Positions 9,012 to 18,752 of a DNA stretch of 64,000 nt are shown one piece after another; position 1 is the stretch's first letter; each line of letters starts with the position of its first letter. The stretch lies in contig NZ_CP163443.1 of NCBI RefSeq assembly GCF_041053055.1, forward strand, positions 6,927,001 to 6,991,000, written 5' to 3'. The DNA comes from Streptomyces sp. R41. GTDB taxonomy: Bacteria > Actinomycetota > Actinomycetes > Streptomycetales > Streptomycetaceae. The notes beneath the pieces were generated by a model, which had not been told where the DNA came from, ran no database searches, and saw only the letters and a list, made by a program, of their open reading frames with translations. Position numbers and translations under genes: made by a program.

Positions 9012-12000
9012 GTGAGCTCCTCTTCTTCCACCAGGCGCCTGACGCACCTCCCGGTGCGCCAGGGGACCCGCGGCGCGTACCGACTGGTGCGTACCCCGCC
9101 GGCCCGGGTGGATCCCCCTCGTCTTGACGCAGGGCAGCGCGCGGTGGTTGACCACAGGAGTGGTCCGTTGCTCGTTCTCGCAGGCCCGGGCACCGGCAAG
9201 ACGACCACGCTCGTCGAGTCCGTGGCTGCCCTGGTCGCACGGGACGGCGACCCGGAGCGGGTCCTGGTGCTCACATTCAGCAGGAAGGCGGCCGTCGAGC
9301 TGCGTGACCGCATGGCGCTGCGCATAGGGGCCGCCCACGCGCCCCAGGCCACCACCTTCCACTCCTTCTGCTACGCCCTGGTCCGCGCCCACCAGGACAG
9401 CGACCTGTTCGTGGAGCCGCTGAGACTGCTGTCCGGTCCCGAACAGGACGTGGCGGTGCGCGAGCTGCTCGCGGGCCAGCCCGACCTCGAGCGGCTCGGC
9501 CTCGCTCATGTGCGCTGGCCGGACGAGCTGCGCGCCTGCCTGACCACCCGCGGATTCGCCGACGAGGTCCGCGCGGTCCTCGCCCGCAGCCGCGAGCTGG
9601 GCCTGAGCCCCGACGCCCTGGACGCCTTCGCCAGGCGCATCGGCCGCCCCGACTGGGGTGCGGCTGCGGCCTTCCTCGCCGAGTACCTCGACGTTCTCGA
9701 CATGCAAGGAGTGCTCGACTACGCGGAACTGGTCCACCGCGCGGTGCTGCTCGCGCGACGCCCCGAGGTGGCCGAGCGCCTCGCCGCCCAGTACGACGCC
9801 GTCTACGTGGACGAGTACCAGGACACAGACCCCGCGCAGGTGCGCTTGCTGCATGCCCTCGCGGGCGGCGGGCGCACACTCGTCGCCTTCGGCGACCCCG
9901 ACCAGTCGATCTACGGCTTCCGGGGCGCCGATGTGAACGGCATCCTGGACTTCCCCGACGCCTTCCCGCGCGCGGACGGCCGCCCGGCGCCGGTCGAGGT
10001 CCTCCGGACGTCCCGCCGCTCGGGAGCCGCCCTGCTGGCAGCCACCCGCCTGCTCACTCAACGTATGCCGCTGACCCGTCTGCCGGCGGAGAAGGTACGC
10101 GCCCACCGCGAGCTGTCCCCGGTACGGGACGGCGGCCGCGTCGAGGTCTACACGTACCCGACGTCCGGAACGGAGCTCGACAACATCGCGGACATCCTGC
10201 GCCGCGCCCACCTGGAGGACGGCGTCCCCTGGGGCGACATGGCCGTCCTGGTGCGCGCGGGCTCCCGCACCATTCCGACGATTCGGCGGGCGCTCACCGC
10301 GGCCGGGGTGCCACTCGATATCGACGGCGACGATCTGCCGCTGCGGCACGAGCCGGCGGTCGCGCCGCTGCTGACGGCGTTGCGGGCGGTGGCACAAGCA
10401 GAGCTCGGGGAGCAAGGCGAGCTGGGGGAGGAAGCGGAGCCCGGGGCGGAAGCAGAGCTGGGGGAGGACTCCGGCACCGAACCAGCCGTACCGGCTGACG
10501 ACGAGCCCGCCGTATCGGCTGACGAGGAGCCCGCCGTATCGGCTGACGACGAGCCCGCCGTATCGGCGGAAGACGAAGGCGCCGGCATCGAGGACGACCC
10601 AGGAGAGAGCGCCGACTCCGAAGCACCCGCAGCCGAGTCGCCCTGGCTCGACACCGAAACCGCGCTCACCCTGCTCGCCTCGCCCCTAGCGAGCATGGAC
10701 GCCGCCGACCTGCGGCGACTGGGCCGCGCGCTGCGCGAGGAGGAGCGCGCCGCCGGCAATCTCGTCCCGCCGCCGTCCGACGACCTGCTCGCCCGCGCGC
10801 TGGCTGAGCCGGAGCGGCTCGTCGCGCACGACCCGGCGTACGCCCGAGGAGCCCAGCGCCTGGGCGCGCTGCTGCGCAAGGCACGGGAGCGCCTCGCGGG
10901 CGGCGGGACGGCCGAGGAGGCGCTCTGGGACCTGTGGGAGGGCACACCGTGGCCGCAGCGCCTGGAGCGGGCCGCCCGCCGTGGCGGCGCGGCCGGGCGC
11001 AACGCCGACCGGGATCTCGACGCCGTGTGCGCGTTGTTCGCGACCGCGGCGCGCGCCGAGGAGCGCACCGGGGGCCGTGGAGCCCTCAACTTCCTGGAGG
11101 AGATCGAGGCCGAGGACATCGCCGCAGACACCCTCACCCGTAGGGCCGTACGCCCCGACGCCGTACGCCTGATGACCGCGCACCGCTCCAAGGGCCTGGA
11201 GTGGCGCCTCGTCGTCGTCGCCGGTGTCCAGGAGGGCCTGTGGCCGGATCTGCGCCGCCGCGGCTCCCTGCTGGAGGCAGACCGCATCGGACGCGACGGG
11301 CTCGCCGAACCCCTCACGCCCGGAGCACTCCTCTCCGAAGAGCGCCGCTTGTTCTACGTGGCCGCCACGCGCGCGCGTGAACGCCTCGTCGTCACCGCCG
11401 TGAAGGCCCCCGCCGACGACGGCGACCAGCCGTCCCGTTTCCTCGTCGAACTGGGCGTCGAGCCCAAGGACGTGACCGGCCGGCCGCGCCGCCCGCTGTC
11501 CGTCGCCGCGCTGGTCGCCGAGCTGCGCGCCACCACCGTCGACCCGCGCGTCTCGGACTCCCTCAGGCAGGCCGCGGCTGTTCGCCTCGCCCGACTCGCC
11601 GCGCTCGCGGACGAGGACGGCCGCCCGCTGGTCCCCTCCGCACACCCCTACCGCTGGTGGGGCATGTACGAGCCGACCGAGAGCAAGGTCCCGCTGCGCG
11701 ACCGCGACCAGCCCGTCGTGCTCTCCGGAAGCGCCCTCGACCAGCTCGCCAACACCTGTGCGCTGCAGTGGTTCCTGGGCCGCGAGGTGAAGGCCGACGC
11801 GCCCGCGACGGCCGCCCAGGGCTTCGGCAACGTGGTGCACGTCCTGGCCGACGAGGTGGCGTCCGGACGCACCCCCGCCGACCTCGCCGTCCTCATGGAG
11901 CGCCTCGACTCCGTGTGGAACGCCCTCGCCTTCGACGCCCCCTGGAAGTCGGCGCAGGAGAAGGAGCACGCGCGCGTGGCGCTCGAGCGCTTCCTGAAGT

Positions 12001-12515
12001 GGCACGTCATGGATCGCACAAGTCGTACGCCGGTGGCCAGCGAGCACGACTTCGACGTGACGCTCGAAGCGGGCTCCTACGAAGTGCGCATCCGCGGCTC
12101 CATGGACCGTGTCGAGGCGGACACCGAAGGCCGCGCCTACGTGGTCGACTTCAAGACCGGAAAGCAGGCGCCGAGCGCGGCCGAGGTGGCGCACCACCCG
12201 CAGCTCGCCGTCTACCAGCTCGCCGTCAGCGAGGGCGCCGTCGACGACGCCTTCGAGGGCGTACGCCCCGAACCGGGCGGCGCCGAACTCGTCCAGCTGC
12301 GCCAGGGCGCCGCCAAGAAGAACGGCGGCGAGACCCTCCCCAAGGTGCAGGCCCAGGAGCCCCTGGAGGGTGATTGGGTCGGCGACCTCCTGGCCACCGC
12401 CGCCGGCAAGGTTCTCGACGAACGGTTCTCACCGACCGCGGGACAACACTGCACACACTGCGCGTTCCGGGCGTCGTGCAGCGCTCGGCCGGAGGGGCGT
12501 CACGTGGTCGAGTGA
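9012..12515 (+). CDS. adnA: Helicase-nuclease AdnA-like subunit (UvrD-type motor with C-terminal nuclease)
   Basis: A 1167-residue superfamily 1 helicase with a C-terminal PD-(D/E)XK nuclease. The start is GTG at 9012. Walker A is GPGTGKTT at about 58-65 and Walker B includes DEYQD near 267. The nuclease motif is VVDFKTG with Asp about 1046 and Lys about 1048. Four Cys at 916, 1147, 1150 and 1156 have the AddB-type spacing and should hold a 4Fe-4S cluster. With the next gene it matches actinobacterial AdnAB, the heterodimer that resects double-strand breaks and counterparts RecBCD/AddAB. Mycobacteria have the same gene order. A low-complexity acidic insertion with four 24-base repeats interrupts the motor region near residues 460-530. 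Which subunit is AdnA follows gene order and the Fe-S site. Confidence 0.85.
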   Translation: MSSSSSTRRLTHLPVRQGTRGAYRLVRTPPARVDPPRLDAGQRAVVDHRSGPLLVLAGPGTGKTTTLVESVAALVARDGDPERVLVLTFSRKAAVELRDRMALRIGAAHAPQATTFHSFCYALVRAHQDSDLFVEPLRLLSGPEQDVAVRELLAGQPDLERLGLAHVRWPDELRACLTTRGFADEVRAVLARSRELGLSPDALDAFARRIGRPDWGAAAAFLAEYLDVLDMQGVLDYAELVHRAVLLARRPEVAERLAAQYDAVYVDEYQDTDPAQVRLLHALAGGGRTLVAFGDPDQSIYGFRGADVNGILDFPDAFPRADGRPAPVEVLRTSRRSGAALLAATRLLTQRMPLTRLPAEKVRAHRELSPVRDGGRVEVYTYPTSGTELDNIADILRRAHLEDGVPWGDMAVLVRAGSRTIPTIRRALTAAGVPLDIDGDDLPLRHEPAVAPLLTALRAVAQAELGEQGELGEEAEPGAEAELGEDSGTEPAVPADDEPAVSADEEPAVSADDEPAVSAEDEGAGIEDDPGESADSEAPAAESPWLDTETALTLLASPLASMDAADLRRLGRALREEERAAGNLVPPPSDDLLARALAEPERLVAHDPAYARGAQRLGALLRKARERLAGGGTAEEALWDLWEGTPWPQRLERAARRGGAAGRNADRDLDAVCALFATAARAEERTGGRGALNFLEEIEAEDIAADTLTRRAVRPDAVRLMTAHRSKGLEWRLVVVAGVQEGLWPDLRRRGSLLEADRIGRDGLAEPLTPGALLSEERRLFYVAATRARERLVVTAVKAPADDGDQPSRFLVELGVEPKDVTGRPRRPLSVAALVAELRATTVDPRVSDSLRQAAAVRLARLAALADEDGRPLVPSAHPYRWWGMYEPTESKVPLRDRDQPVVLSGSALDQLANTCALQWFLGREVKADAPATAAQGFGNVVHVLADEVASGRTPADLAVLMERLDSVWNALAFDAPWKSAQEKEHARVALERFLKWHVMDRTSRTPVASEHDFDVTLEAGSYEVRIRGSMDRVEADTEGRAYVVDFKTGKQAPSAAEVAHHPQLAVYQLAVSEGAVDDAFEGVRPEPGGAELVQLRQGAAKKNGGETLPKVQAQEPLEGDWVGDLLATAAGKVLDERFSPTAGQHCTHCAFRASCSARPEGRHVVE
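10479..10574 (+). repeat. Four tandem 24-base repeats inside adnA
   Basis: Four consecutive in-frame units at 10479-10502, 10503-10526, 10527-10550 and 10551-10574 encode EPAVPADD, EPAVSADE, EPAVSADD and EPAVSAED. Units two and three differ at only one base. An ELGEE/EPGAE-rich stretch precedes them. The segment is a likely disordered linker and a replication-slippage site. Confidence 0.9.
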
Positions 12516-12582
12516 CTCGACCCGCCGGAGGGGCGGCACATGGTCGTGCGAGATGCCCGCGGGACCTCTTGTAGTCGAGTGA
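12487..12582 (+). repeat. Degenerate tandem repeat spanning the adnA stop codon
   Basis: Three related units: 12487-12515 (ending GGTCGAGTGA, which contains the stop), 12516-12551 (ending GGTCGTGCGA) and 12552-12582 (ending AGTCGAGTGA). The shared pattern is CCGGAGGGGCG-CACRTGGTCG-GTGA. The unit includes the last coding codons and the stop. See the similar arrays behind moaE, hisN, rsrA and def. Confidence 0.7.
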
Positions 12583-12660
12583 TGTACGGCACCACGTGTG
12601 CTGACCAGCGGTTCTTCCGCCTCGGCGGCCGATGTGGTCCCCGCTGTCAGTGGGCGCCGC

Positions 12661-12666
12661 TAGCCT
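12661..12666 (+). promoter_or_regulatory. Candidate -10 box (TAGCCT) of leaderless adnB
   Basis: TAGCCT ends 7 bases before the GTG at 12674, with no Shine-Dalgarno sequence between. Transcription would start at or next to the start codon. Confidence 0.5.
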
Positions 12667-12673
12667 CTCTGAC

Positions 12674-15600
12674 GTGCCCGCCCGTATCACCGATCCCGAG
12701 CAGCTCAAGGAGCTCCTCGGCATCCCGTTCACACCGGAGCAGACGGCCTGCATCACCGCACCGCCCGCCCCGCAGGTGATCGTGGCCGGAGCCGGATCGG
12801 GCAAGACCACGGTGATGGCGGCGCGTGTGGTGTGGCTGGTCGGCACCGGACAGGTCGCCCCCGAGCAGGTGCTCGGCCTGACATTCACCAACAAGGCGGC
12901 GGGCGAACTCGCCGAGCGCGTCCGCAAGGCGCTCATCAAGGCGGGCGTCACTGACCCGGACGTGATCGACCCCGACAACCCGCCGGGCGAGCCCGTCATC
13001 TCCACGTACCACGCCTTCGCTGGCCGCCTGCTGACCGACCACGGGCTGCGCATCGGACTCGAACCGACGTCCCGCCTGCTCGCCGACGCCACCCGCTACC
13101 AGCTCGCCGCGCGCGTGCTGCGCGAGGCACCAGGGCCGTACCCGGCGCTGACCCGCTCCTTCCCCGACCTGGTCGGGGATCTCCTCACGCTCGACTCCGA
13201 GCTCGCCGAACACCTCGTACGCCCCGCGGACCTGCGCGCGTACGACGCCGAGCTGCTGCGCTCCCTGGAGGGCGCCAAACTCACCAACGCCGACCTGCGC
13301 AAGGTCCCCGAGGCGGCCGCGGCCCGGCGTGAACTCGCCGAGCTGGTGGGCCGCTACCGCGCGGCCAAGCGTGAGCGCGATCTGCTCGACTTCGGCGACC
13401 AGATCGCCCTTTCGGCCGCCCTCGCCCGCACCCGGCCCGAGGTCGGAGAGATCCTGCGCGACGAGTTCCGCGTGGTCCTGCTGGACGAGTACCAGGACAC
13501 CTCGGTGGCCCAACGCGTCCTGCTCGCCGGTCTCTTCGGCGGCGGCACCGGTCACCCGGTGACCGCGGTCGGCGACCCCTGCCAGGCGATCTATGGCTGG
13601 CGCGGCGCCTCCGTCGCCAACCTCGACGACTTCCCCGAGCACTTCGCGCACCCCGACGGCCGCCTCGCGACCCGCCAGGCGCTCAGCGAGAACCGCCGCA
13701 GCGGCGGCCGCCTCCTCGACCTCGCCAACGGCCTCGCGGAGCCCCTGCGCGCCATGCACGCGGGCGTGGAGGCCCTGCGCCCCGCCCCCGGTGCCGAGCG
13801 CGACGGAGTGGTCCGCTGCGCGCTGCTGCGCACCCACGCCGAGGAGATCGACTGGCTCGCCGACTCCATCGCCCATCTCGTACGCACCGGAAAGGCGCCC
13901 GGCGAAATCGCGGTTCTGTGCCGTACGGCCACCGATTTCGCCGAGATCCAGGGAGCGCTGGTCGCCCGCGACATCCCGGTCGAGGTGGTGGGCCTCTCCG
14001 GGCTGCTGCACCTTCCCGAGGTCGCCGATCTCGTCGCCGTCTGCGAGGTCCTCCAGGACCCCGGGGCGAACGCTTCCCTGGTGCGCCTGCTCACCGGTCC
14101 GCGCTGGCGGATCGGCCCGCGCGACCTCGCCCTCCTGGGGAGGCGTGCTCGCCTCCTCGTGTCCCACGCGCGCGTGGGCGCCGACGACGACCCGGACCGC
14201 CGACTCGCCGCAGCGGTCGAGGGGGTCGATCCGTCCGAGGTGATATCGCTCGCGGACGCGCTCGACACGTTCCTGGAGATGCCCATCGGGACCGAAGGCG
14301 ACGACGACGGGCTGCCCTTCTCGCCGGACGCCCGGGTGCGGTTCGCGCGGCTCGCCGCCGAGCTGCGCGACCTGCGCCGCTCCCTCGCCGATCCGCTGAT
14401 GGACGTCCTGCACCGGGTGCTCGCCGTCACCGGCCTGGAGGTCGAGCTCTCCGCGTCCCCGCACGCCCTGGCCGCTCGCCGCCGCGAGACCCTGTCGAAC
14501 TTCCTGGACATCGCCGCGTCCTTCGCCGCGGGCGACGGCGAGGCGACCCTGCTGGCCTTCCTCGGCTTCCTGCGCACCGCCGCGCAGTACGAGAAGGGCC
14601 TCGACAACGCGCTGCCCGGCGGCGAGAACACCGTCAAGGTGCTCACCGCGCACAAGTCAAAGGGCCTGGAGTGGGACGTCGTCGCCGTGCCCGGTCTCGT
14701 CACCGGCACCTTCCCCAGCACCCAGGGCCGCGAGAAATGGACCGCCCAGGGCAAGGTCCTGCCGCACGAGCTGCGCGGAGACGCCGACACGCTGCCTGAC
14801 ATCGACGCTTGGGACGCCAAGGGCATCAAGGCCTTCCACGAGGCCATGAAGGACCACCAGCACACCGAGGAACTCCGTCTCGGCTACGTCACGTTCACCC
14901 GCCCCCGCTCGCTCCTGCTCGGCTCCGGCCACTGGTGGGGCCCCTCCCAGAAGAAGCCGCGCGGCCCCTCGGACTTCCTGCACGCCCTGTACGAGCACTG
15001 CGCGGCCGGACACGGTGAGATCGAGGTCTGGGCGGACGAGCCCGCGGAGGACGAGGAGAACCCCGCCCTGCGCGAGGCGGCCGCCGACCACGCGTGGCCG
15101 CTCCCGCTCGACGACGCGGCACTCGCCCGCCGTCGCGCGGCCGCGGAGACCGTACTCGCCCACCTGGAGCGGGTGGCGTCGCACGAGGAGGCCCACCCCG
15201 GGGCCGCGGGGGACCAGCTCACGGCTGCCCACGATCCATCCTCGTACGACGATCCGGACTGGCCGCCTCCGCCTGAGGACGACGACTCCCTTTACGACGA
15301 CTCCCCTTACGGAGAGGACGGTTTCCCCGACGGGGACGACCCGGACTCCGACTGGGACTCCTGGACGACGGACCGCCCGATGGCCCGCGCGGAGGACGGC
15401 CCAACGGACAGCGCGCCCGACCGCACGAGCGCCCGCCCGACGGTTCCGCACCAGGCGCCGGCCCCGGAGGCTCGTCGTCACCCTGAGGACCCCTCGCACC
15501 TCACCCCCGAAGAGGCCCGCACCCTCGCCTCCTGGGACCGTGACCTGGACGCGCTGACCGGAGAGCTCCTGCGCGCCCGCGCGAGCGTCACGGACGTACC

Positions 15601-16249
15601 CCTGCCGTCGTCGCTCACCGCGTCGCAACTGCTGCGCCTGGCCGCCGACCCGGACGGCTTCGCGCAGGAGCTGGCACGCCCCATGCCACGCCCCCCGCAG
15701 CCCGCCGCGCGCCAGGGCACCCGCTTCCACGCCTGGGTCGAGTCCCGCTTCGAAGAGCTGCGGCTGCCGATGCTGGAGCCGGAGGAGCTGCCCGGCAGCG
15801 AGGCCGAGATCGCCGACGAGCGCGACCTGGAGGCACTCAAGGACGCCTTCGAACGCACTCCGTACGCGCACCGCACTCCCCACCGCGTCGAGGCGCCCTT
15901 CCAGCTCGCGATCGCGGGACGCGTCGTACGCGGCCGTATCGACGCCGTCTACAGGGAGGGCGACGGCGACGGGACGACGTACGAGATCGTCGACTGGAAG
16001 ACCGGCCGCGGCCGCACCGCCGACCCCCTTCAGCTCGCGCTCTACCGCCTCGCCTGGGCCGAGCAGCACGGCGTGCCCCTGGAGTCCGTCAAGGCCGCGT
16101 TCCTGTACGTCCGCAGCGGCGAGGTCGTCCGACCGGACCACCTCCCGGACCGGGCCGCACTGGAGCGGCTGCTCATCGAAGACCCGGCAGGCCCACAGGA
16201 AGAGGCTCCCGGGGAACCGCCGGACGAACACGCCTCCGTGGGCGGATAG
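12674..16249 (+). CDS. adnB: Helicase-nuclease AdnB-like subunit
   Basis: A 1191-residue UvrD/PcrA-type helicase with a C-terminal nuclease domain, partner of the preceding gene. GTG 12674 is preferred because a -10 box lies 7 bases upstream; an ATG at 12632 would add 14 residues. Walker A is GAGSGKTT at about 39-46 and DEYQD begins near 271. The nuclease core is 'GRIDAVYREG' followed by IVDWKTG, with Asp about 1107 and Lys about 1109. No Fe-S cysteines are present, unlike the first subunit. A very acidic, Tyr/Pro-rich insertion (about residues 856-910, rich in DDS, DDP and PPPED) separates motor and nuclease and looks disordered. Together the pair should load at double-strand ends, unwind and degrade DNA to prepare it for recombination. 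Confidence 0.85.
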   Translation: MPARITDPEQLKELLGIPFTPEQTACITAPPAPQVIVAGAGSGKTTVMAARVVWLVGTGQVAPEQVLGLTFTNKAAGELAERVRKALIKAGVTDPDVIDPDNPPGEPVISTYHAFAGRLLTDHGLRIGLEPTSRLLADATRYQLAARVLREAPGPYPALTRSFPDLVGDLLTLDSELAEHLVRPADLRAYDAELLRSLEGAKLTNADLRKVPEAAAARRELAELVGRYRAAKRERDLLDFGDQIALSAALARTRPEVGEILRDEFRVVLLDEYQDTSVAQRVLLAGLFGGGTGHPVTAVGDPCQAIYGWRGASVANLDDFPEHFAHPDGRLATRQALSENRRSGGRLLDLANGLAEPLRAMHAGVEALRPAPGAERDGVVRCALLRTHAEEIDWLADSIAHLVRTGKAPGEIAVLCRTATDFAEIQGALVARDIPVEVVGLSGLLHLPEVADLVAVCEVLQDPGANASLVRLLTGPRWRIGPRDLALLGRRARLLVSHARVGADDDPDRRLAAAVEGVDPSEVISLADALDTFLEMPIGTEGDDDGLPFSPDARVRFARLAAELRDLRRSLADPLMDVLHRVLAVTGLEVELSASPHALAARRRETLSNFLDIAASFAAGDGEATLLAFLGFLRTAAQYEKGLDNALPGGENTVKVLTAHKSKGLEWDVVAVPGLVTGTFPSTQGREKWTAQGKVLPHELRGDADTLPDIDAWDAKGIKAFHEAMKDHQHTEELRLGYVTFTRPRSLLLGSGHWWGPSQKKPRGPSDFLHALYEHCAAGHGEIEVWADEPAEDEENPALREAAADHAWPLPLDDAALARRRAAAETVLAHLERVASHEEAHPGAAGDQLTAAHDPSSYDDPDWPPPPEDDDSLYDDSPYGEDGFPDGDDPDSDWDSWTTDRPMARAEDGPTDSAPDRTSARPTVPHQAPAPEARRHPEDPSHLTPEEARTLASWDRDLDALTGELLRARASVTDVPLPSSLTASQLLRLAADPDGFAQELARPMPRPPQPAARQGTRFHAWVESRFEELRLPMLEPEELPGSEAEIADERDLEALKDAFERTPYAHRTPHRVEAPFQLAIAGRVVRGRIDAVYREGDGDGTTYEIVDWKTGRGRTADPLQLALYRLAWAEQHGVPLESVKAAFLYVRSGEVVRPDHLPDRAALERLLIEDPAGPQEEAPGEPPDEHASVGG

Positions 16250-16252
16250 GCT
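16247..16252 (+). promoter_or_regulatory. Candidate -10 box (TAGGCT) of leaderless dipeptidase gene
   Basis: TAGGCT overlaps the adnB stop codon and ends 7 bases before the ATG at 16260. This spacing argues for ATG 16260 over the GTG at 16254. Confidence 0.5.
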
Positions 16253-16259
16253 CGTGAGC

Positions 16260-17672
16260 ATGAGCAAGTCCGTTGACAACGCCGTCAGCACCGTCCGCAC
16301 GTACATCCAGAACCACCGCACCGCCTTCCTCGACGACCTCGCGGAGTGGCTGCGCATCCCCTCGGTGTCGGCGCAGCCCGACCACGCCGCGGACGTGGCG
16401 CGCAGCGCCGACTGGCTTGCCGCCAAGCTCCGGGAGACCGGCTTTCCGACCACCGAGGTCTGGCCGACCGCGGGCGCCCCGGCCGTCTTCGCCGAATGGC
16501 CCTCCGAGGATCCGGGCGCTCCTACGATCCTCGTCTACGGGCACCACGACGTGCAGCCCGCCGCCCGCGAGGACGGCTGGGACACGGAGCCCTTCGAGCC
16601 GGTCATCAGCGGAAACCGTCTCTACGCGCGCGGGGCTGCCGACGACAAGGGCCAGGTGTTCTTTCACACACTCGGCGTCCGCGCCCACCTCGCCGCCACC
16701 GGGCGCACCGCCCCGGCCGTAAACCTCAAGCTCCTGATCGAGGGCGAGGAAGAATCCGGCTCCCCGCACTTCCGTGACCTCGTCGAAGCACGGGCGGAGC
16801 GGCTCGCCGCCGACGCCGTGATCGTCTCCGACACCGGCATGTGGTCCGAGGACACCCCCACGGTGTGCACGGGCATGCGCGGTCTCGCCGAGTGCGAGAT
16901 CGAGCTGTACGGCCCCGACCAGGACATCCACTCCGGATCCTTCGGCGGCGCCGTGCCCAACCCGGCGACCGTCGCCGCCCGACTCGTCGCGGCCCTGCAC
17001 GATGAGCACGCGCGCGTGGCCGTGCCCGGCTTCTACGAAGGCATCACGGAACTCACCGACCAGGAGCGCGAGCTCTTCGCCGAGCTGCCCTTCGACGAGG
17101 AGCTGTGGCTGCGTACCGCCAAGTCGACGGCCACCCACGGAGAGGCCGGACACACCACCCTGGAGCGCATCTGGGCCCGCCCGACCGCCGAGGTCAACGG
17201 CATCGGCGGCGGCTACCAGGGCCCCGGCAGCAAGACGATCATCCCGTCCTCGGCCATGGTGAAACTCTCCTTCCGGCTGGTCGCGGGACAGCACCCCGAG
17301 CACATCGAGAAGGCCGTCCGCGCCTGGGCCGCCGAGCAGGTTCCCGCGGGCATCCGGTGCGAGATCACGTTCGGCGCGGCCACGCGCCCGTGCCTGACGC
17401 CGCTGGACCACCCGGCCCTCCAGTCCGTCGTACGGGCGATGGGAAGGGCCTTCGAGCAGCCGATCCGCTTCACCCGTGAGGGCGGCTCGGGACCCGCGGC
17501 CGACCTCCAGGAAGTCCTCGGTGCCCCCGTGCTCTTCCTCGGCATCTCCGTCCCCTCCGACGGCTGGCACGCCCCCAACGAGAAGGTCGAACTCGATCTC
17601 CTCATGAAGGGCGTCGAAACCACCGCCCACCTGTGGGGAGATCTGGCCGAAAACTGGCGCAAGGCACACTGA
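16260..17672 (+). CDS. M20-family dipeptidase
   Basis: A 470-residue cytoplasmic zinc peptidase of the M20 family, the ArgE/DapE/carnosinase group, which cleaves dipeptides or N-acyl amino acids using two zinc ions. Metal-binding segments are readable: VYGHHDVQPA with His about 95 and Asp about 97, GAADDKGQ with the bridging Asp about 127, and EGEEESGS at about 161-168 with the general base Glu. The dimerisation domain follows (about 190-340), and 'EGGSGPAADLQEVLG' begins the closing catalytic segment. The length is usual for the family. It starts 10 bases after the adnB stop but appears to have its own promoter. The natural substrate is unknown. Confidence 0.88.
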   Translation: MSKSVDNAVSTVRTYIQNHRTAFLDDLAEWLRIPSVSAQPDHAADVARSADWLAAKLRETGFPTTEVWPTAGAPAVFAEWPSEDPGAPTILVYGHHDVQPAAREDGWDTEPFEPVISGNRLYARGAADDKGQVFFHTLGVRAHLAATGRTAPAVNLKLLIEGEEESGSPHFRDLVEARAERLAADAVIVSDTGMWSEDTPTVCTGMRGLAECEIELYGPDQDIHSGSFGGAVPNPATVAARLVAALHDEHARVAVPGFYEGITELTDQERELFAELPFDEELWLRTAKSTATHGEAGHTTLERIWARPTAEVNGIGGGYQGPGSKTIIPSSAMVKLSFRLVAGQHPEHIEKAVRAWAAEQVPAGIRCEITFGAATRPCLTPLDHPALQSVVRAMGRAFEQPIRFTREGGSGPAADLQEVLGAPVLFLGISVPSDGWHAPNEKVELDLLMKGVETTAHLWGDLAENWRKAH

Positions 17673-17792
17673 GAAGGCTTCACGAAGAAGGCGATACACG
17701 TCCTGAAGAGCGCCCCGCACCACCGCACCGCCGTACGTCCTGCTGAACCGCCCGCCGAAATAACCGTTCCACCGGGGGAGTTGGAAGCACCC

Positions 17793-18740
17793 GTGACCAC
17801 CTGGACCGACCGCACCGCCGACCGCCCCATCTCGCTCACCGCCCCGAGCGGCATCGACCGGGCCGCCCACCACCGGCTCGACGAGGCCTGGCTCGCGGCG
17901 GCCTGGAGCCACCCCACGACCCGTGTCTTCGTGGTCTCCGGCGGTCAGGTGCTCGTCGACGAGACGGCGGACGGCACCACCGAACTCGTGATGACCCCCT
18001 CCTTCGAGGCCCCGCTCACGGAGGCGCACCGCTACTTCCTTGGCACGGACGACGACGGTGTGAGCTACTTCGCACTCCAGAAGGACGCGCTTCCCGGCCG
18101 TATCGACCAGTCCGCGCGCGCCGCTGGTCTGCGCGAGGCCGGGCTGCTGCTGTCCCCCCGCGACGCGGGTCTGATGGTGCACGCGGTCGCCCTGGAGAAC
18201 TGGCAGCGACTGCACCGCTTCTGCTCGCGCTGCGGCGAGCGCACGGTCATCGCGGCCGCCGGCCACATCCGCCGCTGCCCCGCCTGCGGCGCCGAGCACT
18301 ACCCGCGCACCGACCCTGCCGTGATCATGGCCGTCACGGACGACGAGGACCGCATCCTGCTCGGGCGTCAGGTGCACTGGCCCGAAGGCCGCTTCTCCAC
18401 GCTCGCCGGCTTCGTCGAGCCCGGCGAGTCCATCGAGCAGTCCGTGCGCCGCGAGGTCTTCGAGGAGGCGGGCGTCACGGTCGGCGAGGTCGAGTACATC
18501 GCCAGTCAGCCCTGGCCCTTTCCCTCCAGCCTCATGCTGGGCTTCATGGCGCGCGCCACCTCGTCCGAGATCAACGTCGACGGCGAGGAAATCCACGAGG
18601 CCCGCTGGTTCTCCCGGGAAGACCTGCGGGCCGCCTTCGAGTCCGGGGAGGTGCTGCCTCCCTACGGAATCTCGATTGCGGCCCGCCTCATCGAGCTCTG
18701 GTACGGCAAGCCCCTGCCGATGCGGGGGAGCGCCGTCTAG
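17793..18740 (+). CDS. nudC: NADH pyrophosphatase (NAD(+) diphosphatase)
   Basis: A 315-residue Nudix hydrolase that splits NAD(H) to NMN(H) and AMP; the family also removes NAD caps from RNA. A zinc ribbon is formed by Cys 144, 147, 162 and 165 ('CSRCGE' and 'CPACGAEHY'). The Nudix box starts near residue 206 with GFVEPGESIEQSV and REVFEEAGV. The NudC-specific array SQPWPFPSSLM follows near 237. Several Nudix groups lack these last features, so the assignment is firm. GTG 17793 has GGAAG at a proper distance; a TTG at 17781 is too close to the GGGGGAG site. The gene lies between repair helicases and mycoredoxin, as in mycobacteria. Confidence 0.92.
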   Translation: MTTWTDRTADRPISLTAPSGIDRAAHHRLDEAWLAAAWSHPTTRVFVVSGGQVLVDETADGTTELVMTPSFEAPLTEAHRYFLGTDDDGVSYFALQKDALPGRIDQSARAAGLREAGLLLSPRDAGLMVHAVALENWQRLHRFCSRCGERTVIAAAGHIRRCPACGAEHYPRTDPAVIMAVTDDEDRILLGRQVHWPEGRFSTLAGFVEPGESIEQSVRREVFEEAGVTVGEVEYIASQPWPFPSSLMLGFMARATSSEINVDGEEIHEARWFSREDLRAAFESGEVLPPYGISIAARLIELWYGKPLPMRGSAV

Positions 18741-18752
18741 CGCCTGGGTCGT

